The notes: a model not told the origin generated them from the letters alone. A stretch of 64,000 nucleotides of DNA from Novipirellula herctigrandis (GCA_007859835.1 SJPJ01000001.1:4330513-4394512); one strand, 5' to 3'. Positions 1 to 9,711 are shown, counted from the stretch's first letter. A program made the numbers and translations.

Positions 1-128
1 TCATCCTGGTAGGTCGCGATGGCCTGTTCGGCAGTCAACCCTTGACCGCCGTAGCGAACAGCCGAAATGAGTTCACCGTCCGCAATGCTTTCCACGTCGA
101 AGATTAAATGAGAAACTTTCTCGGCCAT
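1..128 (-). CDS. Probable PolB-like 3'-5' exonuclease, N-terminal fragment
   Basis: Only the first 42 codons are in the window; the gene runs off the left edge. The ATG is at 128 on the minus strand. The visible start contains LIFDVES followed by ADGELISAVRY, which resembles the first DxE metal-binding motif at the N-terminus of predicted PolB-type DEDD 3'-5' exonucleases (DNA_pol_B_exo2 family). If correct, D and E in FDVES bind a catalytic metal. It is divergent from pepT with about 150 bp between the starts. The assignment rests on one motif, so it is tentative; any other protein beginning with a DxE strand is possible. Confidence 0.55.
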   Translation of the reverse strand, partial: MAEKVSHLIFDVESIADGELISAVRYGGQGLTAEQAIATYQD

Positions 129-276
129 CGGAATCCTTTTCAATTTGGATCTTGGCCGGATCGTATTGAAATCGCGAAGTTCGACGCGAGGTAGGCTGTC
201 CGGCTGTAGACCGCTAGGATAGCAAACAATCGGTGCTATCGCATCATCCGTCCACTCCTATCACTACCATCGCACC

Positions 277-1536
277 ATGAATCCACAAAGTCATGTCACC
301 ATCAATCGCAAACGGTTACTAGAGCGTTTCCTACGTTACGTCCGCATCGACACCGCAGCGGACCCTAGCAGCGACGGTTATCCTAGCAGTGATAAACAAC
401 GCACGCTGGCTGAACTGCTAGCGGATGAATTGGCAGCGATGAGCATCACGGACGCGCATATCGACGAAAACGCTTTGGTGTGGGGCACGGTTCCGGCAAC
501 CAATGGTGGCGGCAGTCCTACGGTAGCGTTAGTCGCTCATGTCGATACGTCGCCGGAAGCTCCCAGTGACTCGGTATCGCCTCAAGTGATCCAAGCCTAC
601 CAAGGGGGCGACATTTCACTGCCGGCGGGAAACGCAATCACACTCGCGGGTTGCCCCGCACTTGAGTCGCTTGTTGGCAAAACGCTCATCACCACCGACG
701 GTCGAACTCTGCTTGGCGGCGATGACAAGGCTGGCGTCGCGATCATCATGGAACTCGCACAAACACTCATTGAGAACCCCCATTTACAGCACGGTGAGGT
801 GCGTGTGCTGTTCACGTGTGACGAGGAAATTGGACGCGGGACGGACAAAATCGATTTGGCAAAAGTGGACGCCATGGTTGCCTACACGATCGATGGCGGT
901 GGAGCGGGCATCGTCGATGTGGAAACCTTCTCGGCGGACGCGGCGACGGTGCATTTCACTGGATACAATATTCACCCCGCGATCGCCAAAGGGGTGATGG
1001 TTAATGCAATGCGAGCTGCTGCCGACTTTATAGCCGGGCTTCCTCGCATGCATTTATCACCGGAATCAACTTCCGAACGCCAAGGCTTCATTCATCCCCA
1101 TTCAATTCATGGTGGTGTGGGCGACGTGACGGTGGAATTGATTTTACGGTCATTTGATTCGAAAGAACTCGCCGACTACGCTGACTTGGTTCGAAAAACC
1201 GCCAACGCGGCCGCCGAAAAGACGCAAGGCGTAAAAGTGTCGGTGGACGTGCGACGCCAATACCGCAATCTCCGCGAAGGGCTCGAAAAGCTTCCTCAAG
1301 CGGTCGATTTTGCGGAACAAGCGTTCCAAAATCTTGGACGAAAGTGCTCCAAAGAAATTGTCCGTGGTGGCACCGATGGAAGCCAATTGACCGAAAAAGG
1401 TTTGCCAACCCCTAATCTTTCGAGTGGTCAACACAATATTCATAGCGTGACTGAATTTGCGTGCCTTGACGAAATGGCCCAGGCGACCGAGCATCTAGTG
1501 GAATTGTTGTCGCTGTGGAATGAGCAGCGAAGCTAA
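277..1536 (+). CDS. pepT: Peptidase T (tripeptide aminopeptidase), M20B family
   Basis: This is a cytoplasmic zinc aminopeptidase that removes the N-terminal residue from tripeptides. The 419-residue length is normal for the family (about 410). Visible landmarks are the metal-binding segment VAHVDTSPEAP near residue 88, GGDDKAG near 150 (bridging Asp), the catalytic pair in CDEEIGRG near 183, the dimerisation/lid region in the middle, and RGGTDGS followed by GQHNIHS near the C-terminus, which carries the last zinc ligand. The ATG at 277 gives an N-terminus of the expected length. mrp follows 34 bp downstream on the same strand and may be cotranscribed. Function is assigned from family knowledge; the motif set is complete. 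Confidence 0.93.
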   Translation: MNPQSHVTINRKRLLERFLRYVRIDTAADPSSDGYPSSDKQRTLAELLADELAAMSITDAHIDENALVWGTVPATNGGGSPTVALVAHVDTSPEAPSDSVSPQVIQAYQGGDISLPAGNAITLAGCPALESLVGKTLITTDGRTLLGGDDKAGVAIIMELAQTLIENPHLQHGEVRVLFTCDEEIGRGTDKIDLAKVDAMVAYTIDGGGAGIVDVETFSADAATVHFTGYNIHPAIAKGVMVNAMRAAADFIAGLPRMHLSPESTSERQGFIHPHSIHGGVGDVTVELILRSFDSKELADYADLVRKTANAAAEKTQGVKVSVDVRRQYRNLREGLEKLPQAVDFAEQAFQNLGRKCSKEIVRGGTDGSQLTEKGLPTPNLSSGQHNIHSVTEFACLDEMAQATEHLVELLSLWNEQRS

Positions 1537-1570
1537 TCAATAGGAACCAACGCGCTAGCGAGTAAATAGA

Positions 1571-2665
1571 ATGTCAGAACTAACGTCCGAATCCATCCAC
1601 GCGGCCATCGCTTCTCATCCCGACCCTGAAACTGGTCGGACACTCGAGTCGATGGGACAAATCAAAGATATCGTCGTTGAGGGCAATTCCGCGACCATCA
1701 CGCTTGGAATCACGTCCCACTCACGGCCCATTGCTGACGAAGTCGCTGACGCCATTGAATCCAAAATCGTCGCAGTGATTCCGGGGACGAAAGTCGAAGT
1801 CAAATTTGTCGATCATCCACGGCCACCTGCTCGCCTGGGCCAGGTTGGCTTGCGAGTCAAAAGCGTGATCGCGGTCGGTAGCGGCAAAGGAGGAGTGGGA
1901 AAGAGCACCGTGGCTGCCTCGATTGCACTAACGCTTCGGCAACTGGGATCGAAAGTCGGTTTGATGGACGCCGATGTCTACGGGCCGAGCATTCCGCATT
2001 TACTTGGACTGTCAGGTCGCCCGTCGGTCAGCGCCGAAAAGAAGATCGAGCCGATCATGCTGACCGAGCCAAGTTCGCTACCACCGATGCCTGTGATGTC
2101 GATGGGATTCTTGGTCGAGCCCGATCAGGCGGTGATTTGGCGTGGCCCGATGCTGCATGGATCGATCAACCAATTTCTCGGCGAAACCAATTGGGGTGAA
2201 CTCGATTACTTGGTGATTGACTTGCCACCTGGCACCGGTGATGTCGTACTGACGCTCTCTCAGGCGTTGCCGCTTGCCGGCAGCGTGGTCGTTTGCACGC
2301 CGCAGGAAGTGGCACTCCTTGATGCGATCAAGGCAATCAGCATGTTCCGAAAAGTGAACATCCCGATTCTTGGCATGGTGGAAAATATGAGCGGGTTCCA
2401 ATGTCCCGGATGCCATAAGACCTATGACATCTTTGGTCGAGGTGGAGCCAGAGAGAAGGCAGAAGAGTTGAAGGTTCCATTCTTAGGCGATTTGCCAATC
2501 AACATCGATCTTCGAACCGCAGGCGACGAAGGCCAATTGGCACAAATGATCGCCGAAAATGCGACTGCACAAGCGCCGCTTGAATCGGTTGCAAAAGCCC
2601 TTGTTCGAACGATTACTGCCAAAGCAGCACAGAACCCACCGAAGCCGACGCTGCCGACGTTGTAA
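1571..2665 (+). CDS. mrp: Mrp/ApbC-family P-loop ATPase, Fe-S cluster carrier
   Basis: The protein has 364 residues. Residues 1-90 form a MIP18/DUF59-type N-terminal domain, and the rest is an Mrp/NBP35 ATPase. The deviant Walker A is GSGKGGVGKSTVA near residue 104, followed by MDADVYGPSIPHLLG and the switch region DLPPGTGD. A CxxC pair (CPGC) near 278 fits the bridging [4Fe-4S] site of this family. Members bind and transfer Fe-S clusters to apoproteins in the cytosol. The stop lies 6 bp from the convergent stop of the aldo/keto reductase, so the two transcripts meet tail to tail with no room for a separate terminator. Confidence 0.93.
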   Translation: MSELTSESIHAAIASHPDPETGRTLESMGQIKDIVVEGNSATITLGITSHSRPIADEVADAIESKIVAVIPGTKVEVKFVDHPRPPARLGQVGLRVKSVIAVGSGKGGVGKSTVAASIALTLRQLGSKVGLMDADVYGPSIPHLLGLSGRPSVSAEKKIEPIMLTEPSSLPPMPVMSMGFLVEPDQAVIWRGPMLHGSINQFLGETNWGELDYLVIDLPPGTGDVVLTLSQALPLAGSVVVCTPQEVALLDAIKAISMFRKVNIPILGMVENMSGFQCPGCHKTYDIFGRGGAREKAEELKVPFLGDLPINIDLRTAGDEGQLAQMIAENATAQAPLESVAKALVRTITAKAAQNPPKPTLPTL

Positions 2666-2671
2666 TCGCCG

Positions 2672-3583
2672 CTACCCGCCGTGCTGCTGAACAACCGCGT
2701 CGATCTGATCGACAATTTCCTTGGACCGTCGCCCAGCATTGCAGGTTTCAAGAATTTGGTCGGGTCGTCGTGCTCCAACCAAAGCTGCGGTAATGCCTGG
2801 CTGCGAGACTGCCCAGCTGATCGAAAGTTGGGCGATCGTCATACCGCTCGCATCGGCGATCGGTTGCAGTGCGTCAAGTATGTCATGCGTCCGACGTCTC
2901 GCTTCACCTTGAAAGATGGGATACTTCGGACGACTGTCACCTTCGGCAAATTGGTGGTCGCGAGTAATTTTCCCGGCTAGCAATCCTTTCATCAATGTCC
3001 AATAAACGTAGACATTACAGTCATCAACAATACATTCAGGAACCAATTCATTGAGTGCTTCGCGCTGCAATAGATTCAGTGGCGTTTGAATGGCATTGCA
3101 AGCCGCAGAATTGGCAAACGCTCGGCGTTGGTCCGCAGTAATGTTGCAAACACCGGTGTCTCGGCATAGACCACGGCGTTGTAGCGTTGCAATCGTGGCA
3201 GCGGACGTTTCGATGTCGATGTTGGGATCAACCATATGCAACATTAAAAGGTCGAATTGATCGATTCCAAGCCGTTTCAGTGACTCCTCGGCATCGGCGG
3301 TCAATTGTTTCTCGGAGCCATCAATGGCACGCTCGTGCGACGCGGTCCACCGCTGGCCGACTTTGCCAATCACGTAAAACCGCTCGCGATGTTTACGTAA
3401 AAACTCGCCAAGAATCCTGTCGCTTTCTCCGTCATAGCCATAGCTGAATGCTGTGTCAAACGTAGTAATGCCGTTGTCGATGGCCGCTTGGATCGTGGCC
3501 AAAGCGTCGTCACGAGTGACGCCAATTGTCGTAACGCCTGCGATTGGCCAAAGCCCAAGGGCGATAGGTTTGTTTTGGTTCAT
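2672..3583 (-). CDS. Aldo/keto reductase family oxidoreductase
   Basis: The protein has about 303 residues and an AKR TIM barrel. TTFDTAFSYGYDGESD contains the catalytic Asp and Tyr, VIGKVG the catalytic Lys and LLMLHMVDP the catalytic His, so the tetrad is complete. The C-terminal half carries the NADP(H)-binding pattern (ITAALVGARRPDQILE). The ATG at 3583 is chosen over a GTG at 3610, because the nine extra residues are unlike the usual start and MNQNKPIALG begins the first strand. The substrate is unknown. The YGYDGESDRILGEFL signature is like the YdjG/L-galactose dehydrogenase-like branch. The gene is convergent with mrp, and the BBP7 gene lies upstream on the same strand behind a strong terminator. 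Confidence 0.88.
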   Translation of the reverse strand: MNQNKPIALGLWPIAGVTTIGVTRDDALATIQAAIDNGITTFDTAFSYGYDGESDRILGEFLRKHRERFYVIGKVGQRWTASHERAIDGSEKQLTADAEESLKRLGIDQFDLLMLHMVDPNIDIETSAATIATLQRRGLCRDTGVCNITADQRRAFANSAACNAIQTPLNLLQREALNELVPECIVDDCNVYVYWTLMKGLLAGKITRDHQFAEGDSRPKYPIFQGEARRRTHDILDALQPIADASGMTIAQLSISWAVSQPGITAALVGARRPDQILETCNAGRRSKEIVDQIDAVVQQHGG

Positions 3584-3647
3584 CGCTTGATTGTGACCCA
3601 GGCTCGTCACCGGATCAAGGCGAGCGTTTCGATCAACGAAAAAGACG

Positions 3648-3680
3648 AAAAAAAGGCGTGAAGAAAAAATTCTTCACGCC
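3648..3680 (-). terminator. Intrinsic terminator of the BBP7 gene
   Basis: An 11-bp perfect stem (arms 3655-3665 and 3670-3680, GGCGTGAAGAA type) has a 4-nt loop. Read on the minus strand it is followed by seven T (the A-run 3648-3654). It lies 120 bp beyond the BBP7 stop and upstream of the aldo/keto reductase, so it separates the two minus-strand genes. Confidence 0.9.
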
Positions 3681-3800
3681 CTTTGCGTATTGACTCTTCT
3701 AGCGGACTCCGACGCGGTGTTCCGGACCAAAGTCTTTTTGCCGGAGCCGCTGGGCCAACAGTGATATCAGGCTTTGTACTGAATCATCGCTCTCGTTTTC

Positions 3801-5258
3801 TTAGAGAGTGATGACAACGCCCAAGTCAATTCCTTGAACCCAGAGACTCGAATCGTCAAACTTGAATGGCTGGCCACCGAATTGGACTGGATCGGCTAGC
3901 GATGGTCCGTCGAGTAGCGGATTGATCACGTCGCCCACTTGTGCCACGTTGTCGAAGTACAAGAACGAGTAGCCGACGCTCAATGCCACGTTGTTGCGGA
4001 ATTGGTAGCCAAGCTTGAAATTCGCTTCGGGGATGAAGGCGAACACGTCGCGTTCTTCATCTACATAGCCATCGAAAGGCAATGCTCCACCAACACCACT
4101 AACCAGCGAACCGGCAGGGCCACGTGTCGTCGTGCCACGAATGTTGGCGTGTTGGTTCATGTTACCCAAGTGTACTTTGGTCAGCGAGCGAGCGGTCCAG
4201 CGACCACGTTTTGCACTCATTTCAAAGCCAATTTGGCCACCATCGAAGCGGTTTTCCATTTCGAAATCGTCGCGGAATCTTGTAATCGTTCCAGCGCCGA
4301 CACCCGTTGTTTGGACGGAAGTACTAGACATCCACAATTCGTCGTCGATGTTGAAGTGCGAGTAACCACCGATCAATTCAAGCTTGTGTGTACTGCTGCA
4401 ACCAAGGTTGATTCGTGCGTAGGCTTCTGCACCGAGCATGTTCAATGTGCTTTCGCCTTGAACTTCACCCGAGAAAACAGCTCCCAGCACATTAGGTCCA
4501 TTGACCAATATGACATCCTCTGAAGGAATGTCTGTATTAAAGAAAGGACGACCGATCGAAGGCCCGGTACCGTTGCCCGAAGCATAGTAGGAGTCTTCGT
4601 TTTCTGTCATCATCCAGAAACGTCCACCAATACCAATGTTCTTGGAAACGTATTTTCCGTAGTCGCCTCGGAAACCAACGGACATGTCACCGTTGATGTC
4701 ATCACCAAATACCGTTTGCGAAACGGATTCAAACGGAATGACACCCGCAGGACCCATCGTTACCAATGCTGGCATGTCACGATCGGGTGCGAACCACATC
4801 AGGAACTCGGAAACGGCCCAAGTGTCACTGCCACAGCTGAACATTTTGCCCAAGCCTAACAAACTGCTGCCCCCGCCGCAGCTATCGCAGCCGCCATCGC
4901 AAGCACCATCACAACTGCTGCTGCTGCGACCGCGTAGAAGCTGTCCGTCAAGGAAGCCAACGGGTTGTAATTGGCTCGCAGCAACCGGAGTGTACGACGG
5001 AGAAGCCCCCGTCGCCGCAACGGACTCACCCACATAGGATTGTGCGTAGGCCTGGCTGGAATCGGAGCTGTCGGAATGCGACACCTTCGAAACCGCGCTC
5101 ACCTGTTCTTGGAAAGTTGCCTCGTCCGCGAAATAAGCGTCTTCGTCGTATCCAGGAAGATCGCCAACGGTCGATGTGGCACCCTGTTGAGCGTAGCTCA
5201 TGTTTGAGGCAGACAGCAACAACGCTGATAGGGCCAGGCCTCGTAAATTCATTTTCAT
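3801..5258 (-). CDS. BBP7-family outer-membrane beta-barrel-like protein
   Basis: The 485-residue protein begins with a cleavable signal peptide (LALSALLLSASNMSYA, cut before QQG). A low-complexity region around 110-135 is rich in Ser, Gly and Cys (CDGACDGGCDSCGGG). From about residue 145 the WAVSEFLMWFAPDRDMPALVT segment, repeated aromatic beta-strands and an aromatic C-terminal strand (GIDLGVVITL) match the planctomycete BBP7 family, predicted to be outer-membrane barrels. The biochemical role is unknown. The promoter must lie in the 222-bp region shared with the divergent secA-like gene. Family assignment is by pattern; the barrel topology is inferred. Confidence 0.85.
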   Translation of the reverse strand: MKMNLRGLALSALLLSASNMSYAQQGATSTVGDLPGYDEDAYFADEATFQEQVSAVSKVSHSDSSDSSQAYAQSYVGESVAATGASPSYTPVAASQLQPVGFLDGQLLRGRSSSSCDGACDGGCDSCGGGSSLLGLGKMFSCGSDTWAVSEFLMWFAPDRDMPALVTMGPAGVIPFESVSQTVFGDDINGDMSVGFRGDYGKYVSKNIGIGGRFWMMTENEDSYYASGNGTGPSIGRPFFNTDIPSEDVILVNGPNVLGAVFSGEVQGESTLNMLGAEAYARINLGCSSTHKLELIGGYSHFNIDDELWMSSTSVQTTGVGAGTITRFRDDFEMENRFDGGQIGFEMSAKRGRWTARSLTKVHLGNMNQHANIRGTTTRGPAGSLVSGVGGALPFDGYVDEERDVFAFIPEANFKLGYQFRNNVALSVGYSFLYFDNVAQVGDVINPLLDGPSLADPVQFGGQPFKFDDSSLWVQGIDLGVVITL

Positions 5259-5480
5259 TGTTAGTACTCGTACAGTCCGGGAACACAGGATTGACTGGTA
5301 TAACTGAATCGACTGAATTCATCGGTAGATGCAGAACCGCCGGAACCCTGGGAATAGTCTTCCTAGCCTGCCTATCTTGAGGCAGAAAGCGTGCAAAGTT
5401 TCACTAACATCGCTGGATTAAACGCTAGAATGAATGTTTCACGCGATTTGAGCGCGTGAACCTGTCGTGCAAGCATTTCT

Positions 5481-7643
5481 ATGACCGAAAAAAAACGCAA
5501 AGAAACCTATATGGCCACCGGAGAAACCCAGTCGGATGCTCCATCGGAACCACCGCCCGCAGCGGACCCTATCCTTCCCCCAGGCAATGAGAAGGAACCG
5601 ATGCATGGTGAGTTGATCGATGCGGAAATTCCCGATGTCGCTTCGCCATCGCTCTCACCGGCGACCCCTGGTACGAGCGAACGGCATATTGGGGGAACTC
5701 ATAAAGCCCTTTCGCCTTTTTCACGCAAAGGGGTCAGTCCGCGGATGATTCGTTGGCGACGAAAGCTGACTCAAATCAACAATCTTGAAGCGTTGCTCAA
5801 AACCGAAGACGATACGACACTTCGAAAACGGTCCTTGGCACTTCGTTATCGAGCAATGGCGGGTGAGAAGCTTTCCGCCTTGCTTCCAGAAGGCTACGCA
5901 CTGGTTCGTGAAGCGGGTCGCCGCACGTTGGCGATGCGTCATTACGATGTGCAAATGATTGGTGGCATTGCCCTGTTCGAAGGTTGCATTGCCGAGATGC
6001 AAACAGGGGAAGGAAAAACCTTGACGGCAACCTTGCCGTTGTATCTGCATGCGTTGGTCGGCAAAGGGGCCCACTTGGCCACCGTCAACGACTACTTGGC
6101 CAAACGTGACGCCGAATGGATGCGACCACTGTACGAATCATTGGGAGTGGATGTTGGCATCATCCAAACTCCGGACGAACAAAAAGATCGGCGAAAATCA
6201 TATAGCTGCGCTGTCACCTACGGAACGGCCAAAGAGTTTGGCTTTGATTTCTTACGAGACCGATTGCTCCTCAGAGCCCAAAATCGGTTGCAGACCGAAA
6301 TGCTCGGCGATGGTGGCGGAGGATTTTCGGGTGGTGGTGACGAAGTAGTCATGCGTGGGATGCACTTCTGCTTGGTTGACGAAGCCGACAGTATTCTCAT
6401 CGATGAAGCTCGTACGCCACTAATCATCGGCAGCATTGAAGATACAGTACGCGATCAAATTGTCGAAACGTACCAATGGGCATCCGAGCATGCGCCGGAA
6501 TTTGAAGAAGATGAGCACTTCGAAATTGACGACGAAACCAAACAATACGAATTGACATCTCGCGGACGTCAAAAGGTTCGGGCGTTGCCAAAGAGCGATT
6601 TGGTTCGCACGATGGGATTGGTCGATTTGTACGAATACATTGAGCGGTCGGTAAAAGTGTACCTCGAGTTCTTGCTTGATCGACAATACGTTGTCCGACC
6701 TGGTGACAAGGGCGTTGACGAGATCGTGATCGTTGACGAGTTTACCGGACGCTTGGCCGAAGGACGTAAATGGCGCGATGGGATCCACCAAGCGATCGAA
6801 GCCAAAGAGAAGATCGAGATCAGCGTTCCCACCGGCCAAGCGGCTCGTATCACCGTCCAAGATCTATTTCTTCGATATCCGCATTTGGCGGGTATGACCG
6901 GTACGGCAGCCACGAGCGCCAGCGAACTGAAGCGAATCTATCGCACCCCCGTAATCCGAGTACCAACCAATCGCCCCCCCAAGCGAGAACGGCTTTCCGA
7001 CCGAGTTTTTGGAACGATTTTGGCGAAGTATGAAGCGGTCGCGGATGAAGTGCAAAATGTCAACGCCGAAGGCCGGCCCGTTTTGATCGGAACCCGTTCC
7101 ATCGACAAGAGTGTTATTCTTTCCCAAATGTTGACCGAGCGGAACATTGAACACGAAGTGCTCAATGCAAACAATGTTGCCAAAGAAGCCGAAATCGTCT
7201 CAGCCGCGGGAGGACGCGGAAAAGTGACCGTCGCCACCAACATGGCCGGCCGCGGTACCGACATTAAACTTGACGATGAAATCGAAAGTCTCGGTGGGAT
7301 GCACGTCATTTGCACCGAACTACATGATGCGGCGCGAATCGACCGCCAATTGATCGGACGTTGCGGTCGACAAGGTGACCGTGGATCCTATCGCCAATAC
7401 TTGTCGCTCGATGACGATATCCTCAAAAGCGGATTGGGCCCAGACAAAGCCGAAAAGTTGAAAACAAAAGGCGAAGTCCTAAAGGGATCAGCCGACAAGC
7501 AAGCAAATCTCTTTCGCAAGGCCCAACGCAAAGTCGAACGCAAACATTTCCGCGACCGTATGGTGCTGATGCACCACGAAAAAGAACGCAAGAAAATGCA
7601 ACGCGAAATCGGGCAAGACCCTTACTTGGATACGCCGGATTGA
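5481..7643 (+). CDS. Short SecA paralogue (preprotein translocase ATPase-like)
   Basis: The protein has 720 residues against 850-1,000 for canonical SecA. A Pro/Glu-rich, probably disordered N-terminus (1-90) precedes the motor. Walker A is MQTGEGKTLTA near 172, the DEAD-type motif is VDEADSILIDEART near 298, MTGTAATS and PTNRPPKR start the second nucleotide-binding fold, and GRGTD plus GRCGRQGDRGS complete it. The sequence ends soon after the start of the helical scaffold (QRKVERKHF), so the helical wing, most of the scaffold and the C-terminal zinc tail are missing. ATPase activity is likely, but coupling to SecYEG cannot be assumed. The ATG at 5481 has no obvious ribosome site, and an in-frame ATG at 5511 is an alternative. 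The stop overlaps the convergent carbonic-anhydrase-like gene by 22 bp. Confidence 0.88.
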   Translation: MTEKKRKETYMATGETQSDAPSEPPPAADPILPPGNEKEPMHGELIDAEIPDVASPSLSPATPGTSERHIGGTHKALSPFSRKGVSPRMIRWRRKLTQINNLEALLKTEDDTTLRKRSLALRYRAMAGEKLSALLPEGYALVREAGRRTLAMRHYDVQMIGGIALFEGCIAEMQTGEGKTLTATLPLYLHALVGKGAHLATVNDYLAKRDAEWMRPLYESLGVDVGIIQTPDEQKDRRKSYSCAVTYGTAKEFGFDFLRDRLLLRAQNRLQTEMLGDGGGGFSGGGDEVVMRGMHFCLVDEADSILIDEARTPLIIGSIEDTVRDQIVETYQWASEHAPEFEEDEHFEIDDETKQYELTSRGRQKVRALPKSDLVRTMGLVDLYEYIERSVKVYLEFLLDRQYVVRPGDKGVDEIVIVDEFTGRLAEGRKWRDGIHQAIEAKEKIEISVPTGQAARITVQDLFLRYPHLAGMTGTAATSASELKRIYRTPVIRVPTNRPPKRERLSDRVFGTILAKYEAVADEVQNVNAEGRPVLIGTRSIDKSVILSQMLTERNIEHEVLNANNVAKEAEIVSAAGGRGKVTVATNMAGRGTDIKLDDEIESLGGMHVICTELHDAARIDRQLIGRCGRQGDRGSYRQYLSLDDDILKSGLGPDKAEKLKTKGEVLKGSADKQANLFRKAQRKVERKHFRDRMVLMHHEKERKKMQREIGQDPYLDTPD

Positions 7644-8155
7644 TCCTTGTACCAACTCGAATAAAACACGTAGTTGTTGGCAATTTTTTCGATCATTTCT
7701 TTCGCCTGTTCCGGATCCACATCCTTGATCCGTTTGGCGGGAGTGCCAGCGTAAAGGCTACCAGGTTCAATCTTCGTACCTTGCAGCACAACCGACCCCG
7801 CACCAATGATCGAACCTTCTCCTACATGGACATGGTCGAGCACGACCGAACCGATTCCAATTAAGCAATTCTTTTCAATCTTGGCACCGTGAACACAAAC
7901 ATTGTGGCCAATGGAGACATTGTCATCAATTTCAACAACGGACTTCTGGTACAAGGTGTGAAGTACCGAACCGTCTTGAATGTTGACTTTGTTACCGATG
8001 CGAATCGAATTGACATCGCCGCGAACAATCGCCCCGAACCAAACTGAACAGTCATCCCCCATCACGACGTCGCCAACCACGACGCCAGTTTCAGCAATAA
8101 AACAATTGTTCCCAAATTGAGGCGTGAAACCCCTTACCGATTTGATGATACCCAT
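7622..8155 (-). CDS. Gamma-carbonic-anhydrase-like left-handed beta-helix protein
   Basis: The protein has about 177 residues with hexapeptide repeats throughout (for example VVVGDVVMGDDCSVWFGAIVRGDV), typical of the gamma-CA/YrdA/PaaY family of trimeric zinc or iron proteins. Candidate metal ligands are the His in VLHTLYQ and the two in IGHNVCVHG, matching the family spacing. Many YrdA-like members have little or no proven carbonic anhydrase activity. The ATG at 8155 is preceded by an AAGG site and is preferred to a GTG at 8164. Its last 22 bp overlap the end of the secA-like gene on the other strand. Confidence 0.88.
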   Translation of the reverse strand: MGIIKSVRGFTPQFGNNCFIAETGVVVGDVVMGDDCSVWFGAIVRGDVNSIRIGNKVNIQDGSVLHTLYQKSVVEIDDNVSIGHNVCVHGAKIEKNCLIGIGSVVLDHVHVGEGSIIGAGSVVLQGTKIEPGSLYAGTPAKRIKDVDPEQAKEMIEKIANNYVFYSSWYKDQSGVSK

Positions 8156-8284
8156 GACCTTCACTTCAATGAAAAGAGTAGCGTAAGCTAGTGCGTGCCT
8201 CCAATCCTAACTATACGCAACCCAACCCACTTGTCGATATGTGATACCCGCAAGTCCATTCGGAACTTGGTTGGTACATCGCGT

Positions 8285-9628
8285 TTAGTTGGAACCCACG
8301 GGGTGTGGGATTGCTGCATTTTTCCAGAAGGGGTCTGCCCGCAAATGGTCTGCAAGTTCGTCGACGAGATCGGGTTTGAGCATTGCTAAATCCGTCTCCT
8401 CATTAGGGTCGTTTTTCAAGTTGTACAACTGTGGATGCTCACCCACCATGCGTGCCGAGGGTTCGATCAGTTTGTAATGATTATTAATGACCCATCGGTA
8501 TCTTAGACTCGCGATCGGATCATCCATCGATTAAATGTCATGATCCAATATCTCGCCATAGATTCGATGTCGCGATTGGGTTGCCTTCTCATCAAGCAAG
8601 TTAATCCTCGGTAGATTAGGGTCGGGGTTCACACCAACAGTCGCTAACAATGTCGGCACAATATCGATAGAAGAAACCAGGGTAGATTGGTCGAATTTCG
8701 GCGACATTCTTTTCGGCCATTTGATCATCATCGGTGTCCGACCCCCTCCTTCGTTCGGGCTTGGTTTGCTACGGGGTGCATAGCCGCTCTTGTTACGATT
8801 GTTGATCCATCCAATGTCGGTGATGTAAACAATGATGGTGTTTTCCGCGTCGCCCCGGTCGCCGATCGATTGCACAAAGTCACCGCATGTTTCGTCAAAC
8901 CACTCGCACATCGCCCAGTACTTTGCCATCGGTAAAGAGTCGGTCTTGTTCTTGTATTTATCCAGCAATCGTTGCGGTGGGTTGTGGGGTTCATGAGGCA
9001 GCAGCGGCGCATACCAAAGCAAATACGGTGAATGATCCTTGGTGCAAGAATCCAAAAAGTCTTCAATCGGTTCCATTGTGTCACGACCGATCTTCAAACC
9101 TGCATCGCCGTGTCGACCATCTTTGGTGAAATCGCCAATCGTCATCCCATCGGAAAAACCACCTCGCTGGAAGTTGCCTTCCCACCACTTCCCGGTTTGC
9201 ATCGATCGATAACCAAGCTTGGACAGGTAATTGGGCAACGCCGTCACGGCGTCAAGGTGGTTGAGGTACGTTTTGCGGGTATCCAAATAGGGCGGTATTC
9301 TGCGATTTGGCTTTGGCTTGCCGGATTTCATTCCGTCCCAAGGCGGATCATTGCCAACGATTCCATGTTGATGCGGATACAGCCCCGAGATGATGCTGGA
9401 CAACGAAGGATGGCAAAGACTTGTGGGGACGTAGCCGCGAGTGAAAGTCAGGCTTTCGCGAGCAAGTCGGTCGAGGTGAGGGGTTTGTATCGCCTCATGC
9501 CCCATAAATGAATAGTCACCCCATGCTTGGTCGTCCGAGATAATCAAAACAATGTTGGGTCGCTGTAGATCGGCATAAGCAAGACTTGAAAAACAGAGAA
9601 CAAAGAAGACAAGCAATGTGTTTTTCAG
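8285..9628 (-). pseudogene. Sulfatase (alkaline phosphatase superfamily), broken by in-frame TAA
   Basis: The frame encodes a secreted S1-type sulfatase: signal peptide LKNTLLVFFVLCFSSLAYA, metal-binding PNIVLIISDDQAWGD, the formylglycine-site region CHPSLSSIISGLYPHQHG, LPHEPHNPP, and a C-terminal YRWVINNHYKLI strand with LYNLKNDPNEETD. A TAA at 8531-8533 interrupts it after YGEILDHDI, and the same frame resumes at SMDDPIASLRYRW down to 8285. No ATG exists at the signal peptide. A CTG at 9626-9628 sits where Met is expected, with AAAAGGA a suitable distance upstream. The frame stays open to a TTG at 9739, but that would include the apparent promoter. The active-site motif reads CxPSL rather than the CxPSR usual for formylglycine conversion. 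Two defects suggest decay; a sequencing error or rare CTG use remain possible. Confidence 0.8.
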
Positions 9629-9683
9629 GGCAGCGAAATCCTTTTGGGAAAGCAAGATTGGAAGCCCAAAGTGGTTGCGGACA

Positions 9684-9711
9684 ACTATAGCCGCCAGAAA
9701 ACGAATCTCAA
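9684..9711 (-). promoter_or_regulatory. Candidate sigma70 promoter of the sulfatase gene
   Basis: On the minus strand TTGAGA (9706-9711) and TATAGT (9684-9689) are separated by 16 bp. The predicted transcript would start about 50 nt before the CTG at 9628, which supports that position as the original start. The promoter is intact and lies between the gene and the insertion sequence, so the IS did not remove it. Confidence 0.5.
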
